From: JAMDCX01 sp049977145
Lineage (GTDB): Bacteria > Planctomycetota > Phycisphaerae > WQYP01
DNA: 15,990 nt
Direction of reading: 5' to 3'
Assembly: GCA_049977145.1 (NCBI GenBank)
Contig: JBMFGW010000092.1
Location: forward strand, 1 to 15,990
Shown here: positions 8,079 through 13,545 of the stretch, one piece after another
Numbering within the stretch: the stretch's first letter is position 1
Layout of the letters: each line of letters starts with the position of its first letter
Notes under the pieces: generated by a model
The model's database searches: none
What the model was told of the DNA's origin: nothing
What the model saw: the letters and a program-made list of their open reading frames with translations, nothing else
Made by a program: the position numbers and the translations under genes

Positions 8079-8834
8079 TTATTCCGTCGGCATATCTCCC
8101 GAACCAAGCATGTGGGTGTGCGGGGCGTTTTTGCGAGCTATGACCACCGCCCCCACCAGCGAAATGGTCATCAAAACACCGGCCAACTCCAATGGAAGCG
8201 TGTAACGCGAATAAAGATTCTTGCCCAAGGCCGCCAGTCCGCCCCAATGTGCGGTATGGGCGGTAGCGACGACTCCGCCGCTAACCACTGCGGCGGTACC
8301 TGGCGCGGAACCGGAGAACAACACTTCCAATACCGTCCCCAAAAGTAAAAAACTAACCAGTATTGCAATGAGGGGATCAGCGCTGATTTGGTCATAATCC
8401 ATGGCCGCCGCGGTCACCCCGGATGGGCTGGCGAGCATGATGACAAATACATAGGTCACCAGAATAGCGCCAGCATAAATAATAATCAGGACCACGGCAA
8501 TGAATTCCGCCTGCAGGAGGATGAAAAGGCCGGAGATCGCCAAGGTCATAAGCACAAAATAAAGTGCCGAATAAATGGGTTTGCTGTGGGCTACCACTCC
8601 GACCGCGGAGCCGATGGCCAGCAGCGAAAAGGCATAAAAAAACACGCCCGGGCCGGTAGGGGACTGGCTTGGAAAATGAAGCGCCGCCCAATGCGTAAGG
8701 TAACTTAACCCCGCCCCCAAAGCCAATACGCCAATGAGCATACCGAGCTTGACCAGCCAAGCTTCGCCCCGCGGCATCATCAGATACAGAGCAATAGCGC
8801 CAAACGCGGTTGCAATAATCAGCGGGTAATCCAT
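8079..8834 (-). CDS. nuoJ: NADH-quinone oxidoreductase subunit J
   Basis: This 251-residue membrane subunit lies at the start of the operon. E. coli NuoJ has about 184 residues. The hallmark helix with its pi-bulge is seen as 'VVLIIIYAGAILVTYVFVIM' (residues 114-133, Y120). It is preceded by 'PIYSALYFVLMTLAISGLFILLQAEF' (86-111, with E110). The family ending 'YTLPLELAGVLMTISLVGAVVIARK' is also clear. Two features stand out. An extra N-terminal segment of about 60 residues contains two predicted hydrophobic helices (about 4-20 and 27-48). Leu116 lies where many NuoJ proteins have Gln or Glu. The ATG is preceded by GGAATAT, a short-spaced weak ribosome site. A TTG at 8885 is a less likely start. 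Confidence 0.93.
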   Translation of the reverse strand: MDYPLIIATAFGAIALYLMMPRGEAWLVKLGMLIGVLALGAGLSYLTHWAALHFPSQSPTGPGVFFYAFSLLAIGSAVGVVAHSKPIYSALYFVLMTLAISGLFILLQAEFIAVVLIIIYAGAILVTYVFVIMLASPSGVTAAAMDYDQISADPLIAILVSFLLLGTVLEVLFSGSAPGTAAVVSGGVVATAHTAHWGGLAALGKNLYSRYTLPLELAGVLMTISLVGAVVIARKNAPHTHMLGSGDMPTE

Positions 8835-8978
8835 ATATTCCAACCCGATATAATCAACATCACCAAAACACCGCTTAAGGTTCAAGGCCCAACGCCCGGC
8901 CCGGCCCGGCAGGGTTTGCCGCAGTTCGTCCCGGCGGTACAGCGCGAAGCGATAACTACACCGCCCGCAAAACAGAGA

Positions 8979-9006
8979 ATTATGGCCTAGTGCGCAGTAA
9001 TTGCAA
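8979..9006 (-). promoter_or_regulatory. Candidate promoter of the nuoJKLMN operon
   Basis: On the minus strand TTGCAA (-35, 9001-9006) and CATAAT (-10, 8979-8984, 5 of 6 consensus bases) are 16 bases apart. The start would be near 8972, leaving about 140 untranslated bases before nuoJ. The 8835-9174 spacer contains no recognisable gene. It also has a GC-rich CCCGG/GGCCC repeat tract at about 8894-8911. The promoter supports nuoJ being the first gene of this transcript. Confidence 0.45.
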
Positions 9007-9133
9007 GTTGCCCGGCGCCGCGCATCAAAAATTTTCCCGATTTTGGGGCTGGAGATAAAAACAATTCGGGGAATCCCTCAGTACTACAGTGCGACTGGCC
9101 AACGTTAAAAAAACGAAAAAAACGCCGGTTCAC

Positions 9134-9162
9134 TTGCAGTTTCATGCCGACTATCGTAAATT
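9134..9162 (+). promoter_or_regulatory. Candidate promoter of the tRNA-Phe/tRNA-Asn pair
   Basis: TTGCAG (9134-9139) and TAAATT (9157-9162) are 17 bases apart. The -10 box ends 12 bases before the first base of tRNA-Phe. The same TAAATT box is found upstream of tRNA-Glu at 9855-9860. The -35 match is weak. Confidence 0.4.
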
Positions 9163-9174
9163 GCCTCATTCGGC

Positions 9175-9247
9175 GGGCAGATAGCTCAGCTGGTAGAGCA
9201 AAGGACTGAAAATCCTTGTGTCGCCGGTTCGATTCCGGCTCTGCCCA
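9175..9247 (+). tRNA. tRNA-Phe (anticodon GAA)
   Basis: All four arms fold. The acceptor GGGCAGA pairs with TCTGCCC. The D arm is GCTC/GAGC. The anticodon stem AAGGA/TCCTT has loop CTGAAAA, placing GAA at 9208-9210. The T arm is GCCGG/CCGGC with loop TTCGATT. The discriminator is A. It is 73 nucleotides long and the 3' CCA is not encoded. It lies 23 bases before tRNA-Asn and is probably cotranscribed with it. Confidence 0.97.
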
Positions 9248-9270
9248 GTATAAAAAAGCGGAAGCTATTT

Positions 9271-9342
9271 TCCGCGGTAGCTCAATGGTAGAGCAGCCGG
9301 CTGTTAACCGGCGGGTTGTAGGTTCGAATCCTACCCGCGGAG
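9271..9342 (+). tRNA. tRNA-Asn (anticodon GTT)
   Basis: The 72-nucleotide cloverleaf has acceptor TCCGCGG/CCGCGGA, D arm GCTC/GAGC, and anticodon stem GCCGG/CCGGC with loop CTGTTAA, giving GTT. The T arm is GTAGG/CCTAC with loop TTCGAAT and the discriminator is G. CCA is not encoded. A run of seven T follows immediately. Confidence 0.97.
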
Positions 9343-9349
9343 TTTTTTT
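9343..9349 (+). terminator. T-run ending the tRNA-Phe/Asn transcript
   Basis: Seven consecutive T directly follow the tRNA-Asn discriminator base. The GC-rich acceptor and T arms of the tRNA could serve as the terminator hairpin. No separate stem is present. Confidence 0.35.
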
Positions 9350-9482
9350 ATCGAAATCCTCTTCCCCTCGGAAACAGGCGATTTCACCTCGCTTGTACTG
9401 CTTGATATTGCATGATCGCCGCAGCGACGGCTAGCCGCCATGCTGAAACAACGCCGGAGTTAATAATAACTATTGCTTGAGC

Positions 9483-9677
9483 TTAAGGTCGCATAAAGAT
9501 GGGAATGATCGCCATGGCCACCGGCAGGGTAAGTACGCCCATGAGTATGAAAATGGTTGATGATTGCATGTACTTTTGCAGGGGAATATAAATGATTCCC
9601 GCTGCCAGCAAGCCTGTGGAAGCGGGAAAACCGGCGGCGCATAATGCGGCGCAGTAGGTGCCGGAAACGGCCCGCAA
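9483..9677 (-). CDS. Possible small membrane protein (doubtful)
   Basis: This 64-codon frame lies between the convergent tRNA-Asn and tRNA-Glu genes. I do not recognise the product. It contains two hydrophobic stretches suited to membrane helices: about residues 21-33 ('TGLLAAGIIYIP') and 39-61 ('SSTIFILMGVLTLPVAMA'). Against it: the only available start is TTG with no clear ribosome binding site. The frame also stays open upstream into the tRNA, so it could be a chance frame or the 3' remnant of a broken gene. The remaining sequence of 9350-9766 holds only a 6-bp stem (TATGCA/TGCATA, 9740-9757) just past tRNA-Glu. Confidence 0.25.
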   Translation of the reverse strand: MRAVSGTYCAALCAAGFPASTGLLAAGIIYIPLQKYMQSSTIFILMGVLTLPVAMAIIPIFMRP

Positions 9678-9766
9678 GGCCCCGCAAACTGGTAATGCCG
9701 ATGATGGGAAACCCCTTAATTTGCTTGGGTTTGCCGAGGTATGCAGTAATGTGCATAAGTGCCAAG

Positions 9767-9839
9767 TACCCCCAACCGGATTCGAACCGGTGTATGCAGA
9801 CTGAGAATCTGCTGTCCTGGGCCTCTAGACGATGGGGGC
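9767..9839 (-). tRNA. tRNA-Glu (anticodon CTC)
   Basis: On the minus strand the 73-nucleotide gene aligns base for base with the bacterial tRNA-Glu layout. The acceptor is GCCCCCA/TGGGGGT with a G-U end pair, and the D arm is GTCT...GGAC with the loop AGAGGCCCA. The anticodon stem GCAGA/TCTGC has loop TTCTCAG, placing CTC at 9803-9805. The T arm is ACCGG/CCGGT with loop TTCGAAT. CCA is not encoded. The CTC isoacceptor reads GAG. A TTC isoacceptor, needed for GAA, must lie elsewhere. Confidence 0.95.
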
Positions 9840-9854
9840 AAATTATCATTGATA

Positions 9855-9883
9855 AATTTAGATCAATGACGGTTTGAAGTCAA
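9855..9883 (-). promoter_or_regulatory. Promoter of tRNA-Glu
   Basis: On the minus strand TTGACT (-35, 9878-9883, 5 of 6 consensus bases) and TAAATT (-10, 9855-9860) are exactly 17 bases apart. Initiation would fall about 8-10 bases before the mature tRNA 5' end. The -35 box overlaps a small inverted repeat, GTTTGA/TCAAAC. Confidence 0.6.
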
Positions 9884-10074
9884 ACTGAAAGTGCCCGGCG
9901 CGACATAGTAGCAACCAAATGGTGTGTGGCGTTGACGCGGAGATGGCGAGATGAGCCCATGGTTTTCCCGGATTGCTGCGGAAATGTACCACAATATCCA
10001 ATATAAAAAATCGTGGCGCGCTGCGAAGAAATTGCCGGACTGTGGCCCCGGGGGCGGGCATTAGCAAAAATTAC

Positions 10075-11658
10075 TCATGCGTCGCGCCGCCCACGGGGCG
10101 AAGGTTTTTGTCCGCCGGAGGAATACCCGACGCCGCGCTGCGGCCAGACGTTTCCGCCACCAGGGCGCCCTGCGCCGAATCGCGATGATTGCGGTTTTCC
10201 AGTCTGGAAGCGCCGTCCCGATTGTCCGGAGCGATTGCTTTGCCTGGTCGGTAGCGCCGAGCCTGGGGAAAATGCTCGTGGGGGATTGGAGTACTGTTGC
10301 GGCGTTGGCCGTCCGCCGCGTTGTTCTCCGCCGTTAGGCCGCTGTTGTTGCGGCGCCTGTGACGTGTGATCGTGATGGGCAGCGCGTCCGAAAGAGCGTG
10401 CCGCATTCGCCGCCGGGCGTGGGGCCATAGATATTTCGCGCCGCGCTCGCTGCGCCGCTTTACGTTGCCGAATCGCGGCAATGCGTTGCGCAATGGGAAC
10501 TTCCAGCGCTTCGGCTGATGGTTGGGCATAATCAAAATCCGGCAGAGTGATCCGCGGCAGGCGTTTGCCGACAGTGCGCTCAATGGCGCGCAGATTGGAT
10601 TCCTCATCCGGGGCTACAAAAGTAAAAGCGTCACCGGTAGCGGAAGCCCGCCCCGTGCGGCCAATACGGTGCACGTAATCTTCAGGAATATGAGGACAAT
10701 CAAAATTGATGACATGGGAAACATCGGCGATGTCGATCCCGCGGGCGGCAATATCGGTGGCTACCAGAACCCGAAATTTTCCAGCTTTGAATCCGGACAG
10801 AGCGGCGGTGCGTTGGGCCATGGAACGGTTGCCGTGAATCGGGGCGGAGGCAATATGTTGTTTATCCAAAGTTGCGGCCAGCCGATTCGCGCGGTGTTTG
10901 GTGCGGGTAAAGCAGATCACGGATTCCAACGCCTGATTTTCCAGCAGTTTTAGCAGCAGCGCGGATTTAAGGTGCTGCGCCACGGGATAAATGGCCTGGG
11001 TAATAGCCGCGGGAGGAGTAGTCTGGCGATCAATTTGGATGCTTACCGGATCTTTAAGCATCTCCCGGGTGAGTTGGCGAATTTCCATCGGCATGGTGGC
11101 GGAAAAAAACAGCGTTTGCCGTTTACCAGGCAGGGTTTTGAGTATCCTGCGAATATCCGGGAGAAAGCCCATATCCAACATACGATCCGCTTCATCGAGA
11201 ATCAGAATTTCCAGGCCGTCAAATTTGGCATAGGACTGTCGCAGGTGATCCAAGAGACGGCCCGGGGTGGCAATTAAAATTTCCGTCCCCGTGCGAAAGG
11301 CGTGCGTCTGTGGCCCCATGCTTACGCCGCCGATGATGGTGGCCGCGGATAGAGGGGTATGAACCGCCAAGGTATTAACATTTTCAAGAATCTGCGAAGC
11401 CAGTTCGCGCGTGGGTGTTAAAACCAAAGCCCGCGCAGCGCGGTGGGCGGTGCGTGCGGACCGCGTCATCAAGTGATGAATCGTGGGTAGCATGAACGCG
11501 GCCGTTTTGCCGGAGCCAGTTGCGGCACAGGCCAATACGTCCCGACCGGCCATCGCCGGTGGAATGGCCTGGGTTTGAATCGGTGTCGGATGAATGAATG
11601 CGAGGTCCTTGACACCACGCAGAATATCGGCATGAAGGCCGAAAGAAGAAAAGGGCAT
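10075..11658 (-). CDS. rhlE: DEAD-box ATP-dependent RNA helicase, RhlE type
   Basis: The 527-residue protein unwinds or remodels RNA using ATP, typically in ribosome assembly and mRNA decay. Motifs in order: Q motif region 'F...IHPTPIQTQAIP' (21-33), motif I 'AATGSGKT' (45-52), Ia 'PTRELA' (82-87), Ib 'TPGR' (131-134), II 'DEAD' (155-158), III 'SAT', IV 'VICFTRTK', V 'LVATDIAARGIDI' and VI 'HRIGRTGR'. The compact core starting almost at residue 1 is RhlE-like. It is followed by a long low-complexity tail of about 140 residues rich in Arg, Gly, Gln, Pro and Ser, expected to bind RNA. The ATG was chosen because it begins the Q motif region and has TTGGAG just upstream. The frame remains open 116 codons further, but that part contains the promoter and is not protein-like. 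Confidence 0.93.
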   Translation of the reverse strand: MPFSSFGLHADILRGVKDLAFIHPTPIQTQAIPPAMAGRDVLACAATGSGKTAAFMLPTIHHLMTRSARTAHRAARALVLTPTRELASQILENVNTLAVHTPLSAATIIGGVSMGPQTHAFRTGTEILIATPGRLLDHLRQSYAKFDGLEILILDEADRMLDMGFLPDIRRILKTLPGKRQTLFFSATMPMEIRQLTREMLKDPVSIQIDRQTTPPAAITQAIYPVAQHLKSALLLKLLENQALESVICFTRTKHRANRLAATLDKQHIASAPIHGNRSMAQRTAALSGFKAGKFRVLVATDIAARGIDIADVSHVINFDCPHIPEDYVHRIGRTGRASATGDAFTFVAPDEESNLRAIERTVGKRLPRITLPDFDYAQPSAEALEVPIAQRIAAIRQRKAAQRARREISMAPRPAANAARSFGRAAHHDHTSQAPQQQRPNGGEQRGGRPTPQQYSNPPRAFSPGSALPTRQSNRSGQSGRRFQTGKPQSSRFGAGRPGGGNVWPQRGVGYSSGGQKPSPRGRRDA

Positions 11659-11771
11659 AACGCTCCAATAACAGAACCGTCCCCGCAACCAGTAAATCGC
11701 GGACTTCGGTGAATTTTCCCGCGTAAGCAACTCAACATTGAGGGGTTCACCATCGGGATGATAATAGTTTA

Positions 11772-11800
11772 ATGATAGCAGATGTCTTGGCCCAAAGCAA
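11772..11800 (-). promoter_or_regulatory. Candidate promoter of the RNA helicase gene
   Basis: On the minus strand TTGCTT (-35, 11795-11800) and TATCAT (-10, 11772-11777, 5 of 6 consensus bases) are 17 bases apart. The predicted leader is about 107 nucleotides. This argues against the longer reading frame upstream and against the helicase depending on the MFS transcript. Confidence 0.5.
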
Positions 11801-11872
11801 ATGTGCTGCAGAAAAACGCAGCCACACCACGGAAGCAGGTTTTCACCCGCAGTTGCGTGTTTGCGGTTCCGC

Positions 11873-13111
11873 CTATGCTTCAAATTGCACTTTGGGAGCG
11901 GATAGCAAAATTCCGGCGGCCACGATTGCCACGATCGCAGCATAGCCATAGGCCCATATCCATGATGCGTGAATACTATACAGCAACCCCATGAAAATGT
12001 TGGCAAAAAACAGCCCCAGACTGCGGGTCGCGGTTAAGGCTCCCATGCCGCCGCCGGTTTTTTTAGCCGGAATAATCAGGGAGATAATAGTGGGTTCCAA
12101 GGTTTCAATCACCCCCAATGCCAAGCCCATCAATGCGACTGCGGGATAAAACAAGATTGCTAAATGCGGCAGGGTGCTGACCACCGCCATGCCCACCGCC
12201 CCGATACCGCCGGTGAGATAACCCCCCAAAGCCAGTACTTTCACATTACGTTTATTGAATTTTCCAACTACTAATCCCGTCAATGCGGAAACGCCAAAAA
12301 ATACCACATACGCCAACACCGCCAAGGCCCGGCTATGCGTGGCCTGATCGACCGTCAGAATTGGAAAGCCAAAACTAAATGAACTGAATCCATATAATCC
12401 GGTAGCCCACAGCAAGCGGTGATACAGGGTGCGGCGCGCGGCATTCCCTGCCGCGACCGTGGAATTGTCAACCGTCGTGGCCGCACCGGCTGGATTACCG
12501 GGCTTGGCGGATTCCGCCGCGTTTTTGGTGCGCACCATAGCCAGCACGGCGGTGGAACACAGCAGAGGAATAATGGTAATAAGAAAAATTTCTTTTAATG
12601 CCACACCGCCCCATATCAGGATCATGGCACCCGTGGCGGCGAGGAAGCCTCCCCCAATGTCCAGGGCGTGCAAAAACCCAAAGGCCTTGCCGCGATGTTC
12701 GCGCGCCACCATCTGCGCCAGCAGCGAGCGGCGCGGTGGAGAACGGAAATTTCTAGCCCACCAGCCGCTGGCAAATAAGGCGACGGCCGAGATGGGGGCG
12801 GTTGCCAACCCGGTCAGAGACAACAACGGAATAAACAAATTGCCGATGATGGCGACTTTTTTGTGTCCGAAGCGATCTCCCAATCGCCCTCCGATTAAGC
12901 CGAATAGCGCGCCGGGACCGTAGCTGATGGCGGTGGCTAATGCGAATATCCATACCGCAGCATGCAAATTTATAACCAAAAATAACGGAAATATCGCCAG
13001 TACGGCCTGATAACCAAGATCGGCAAAACATGCGGACAGGCTTATCAATAGCACATTGCGGGTTAGCCAAGACGTTTTTGTTGCCGAAGTTGTGGAAATC
13101 ATATCACTCAT
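11873..13111 (-). CDS. Major facilitator superfamily transporter
   Basis: The 412-residue inner-membrane transporter has two halves of about six helices each. A hydrophilic loop joins them at about 195-228 ('KNAAESAKPGNPAGAATTVD'). The MFS motif A is clear between helices 2 and 3: 'GGRLGDRFGHKK' at 74-85. The segment 'WWARNFRSPPRRSLLAQMV' (117-135), followed by 'EHRGKAFG', resembles a subgroup of multidrug or unknown-substrate permeases in which ARxFRxPxR...LLA is conserved. The substrate cannot be told. The start at ATG 13111 was preferred over an in-frame TTG at 13147 because that codon lies in the -35 box of the promoter. The gene ends 214 bp before the helicase start, and no strong terminator is seen between them. 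Confidence 0.9.
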   Translation of the reverse strand: MSDMISTTSATKTSWLTRNVLLISLSACFADLGYQAVLAIFPLFLVINLHAAVWIFALATAISYGPGALFGLIGGRLGDRFGHKKVAIIGNLFIPLLSLTGLATAPISAVALFASGWWARNFRSPPRRSLLAQMVAREHRGKAFGFLHALDIGGGFLAATGAMILIWGGVALKEIFLITIIPLLCSTAVLAMVRTKNAAESAKPGNPAGAATTVDNSTVAAGNAARRTLYHRLLWATGLYGFSSFSFGFPILTVDQATHSRALAVLAYVVFFGVSALTGLVVGKFNKRNVKVLALGGYLTGGIGAVGMAVVSTLPHLAILFYPAVALMGLALGVIETLEPTIISLIIPAKKTGGGMGALTATRSLGLFFANIFMGLLYSIHASWIWAYGYAAIVAIVAAGILLSAPKVQFEA

Positions 13112-13118
13112 ATTCCGG

Positions 13119-13147
13119 GTTTTACGCCCATTACGCTGGAAGGTCAA
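13119..13147 (-). promoter_or_regulatory. Promoter of the MFS gene, predicted to give a leaderless or near-leaderless mRNA
   Basis: On the minus strand TTGACC (-35, 13142-13147, 5 of 6 consensus bases) and TAAAAC (-10, 13119-13124) are exactly 17 bases apart. Only seven bases (CCGGAAT) separate the -10 box from the ATG at 13111. Normal initiation spacing therefore puts the transcript start at or within a base or two of the start codon. This agrees with the lack of a Shine-Dalgarno sequence. Confidence 0.55.
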
Positions 13148-13545
13148 CCCGTAGCGGGGTGCTGGAATGAGTCGGTTACCCGGGCCGGTGCGTTTTCCGG
13201 ACCAGGCACCATGGTGGTATGCCTCACATAGCCGCCCGTGGGGCCGGCATTTGAATATTCGATGGGTTCACAACGCTGCAACATGCGATTGTAGCCACAA
13301 GTCAGGACCGGTACGGAACAAGTTGCCCCGCCTTCTAATGCCATCGCCCATAAAGGCCGCCCATAAAGCACTGGATAAAGTCCCACCCCGACGTTATTCT
13401 TATGCGCATTGGGTTCAGCCGCGGTTGGTCCCACGGGAAGACCACGGCAATTTTAGCGTTGTGGACAACGCTGCATAGCTCCGACGCTCCCTGCCCATTG
13501 GTAAGGCCCATGGTGTGGCGAGTCTCGCAGCCGGTGAAACAGATC
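13148..13545. other. Divergent spacer between the MFS and ptsI genes
   Basis: No gene is supported here. Both strands have open frames of about 95-145 codons, but none resembles a known protein. In particular no HPr ('GLHARP'-type) sequence is present. Notable structure: a tandem pair of CGCCCATAAAG (13345-13355 and 13358-13368), a repeated 11-mer ACAACGCTGCA (13270-13280 and 13465-13475), and the inverted repeat at 13455-13472. No well-formed promoter for ptsI was found. Confidence 0.45.
13455..13472. promoter_or_regulatory. Inverted repeat AGCGTTGT-GG-ACAACGCT upstream of ptsI
   Basis: The two 8-bp arms are perfect with a 2-bp centre, 73 bp upstream of the ptsI start codon. Size and symmetry fit a binding site for a dimeric helix-turn-helix regulator such as the LacI family, but the regulator is not identified. 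The right arm is part of an 11-mer also present at 13270-13280, which lacks the left arm. Confidence 0.4.

Noticed and set aside
9740..9757. TATGCA/TGCATA hairpin just past tRNA-Glu as a terminator
   Set aside because: It has a perfect 6-bp stem but no T tract follows on the minus strand.
9175..9839. tRNA cluster as an integration site of a mobile element
   Set aside because: No integrase, no duplicated tRNA 3' end and no direct repeats were found in the window.
10040..10060. GCCCCCGGGGC palindrome after the helicase stop codon as a terminator
   Set aside because: The stem is short and no U-rich tract follows. The T-run on the minus strand precedes it instead.
13144..13434. Minus-strand frame of 96 codons between the MFS and ptsI genes
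   Set aside because: It starts with GTG, has no Shine-Dalgarno sequence or known domain, and ends inside the MFS promoter. Part of it ('VGLYPVLYGRPLWAMALEGG') looks mildly protein-like, so a homology search would be worthwhile, but I cannot support it.
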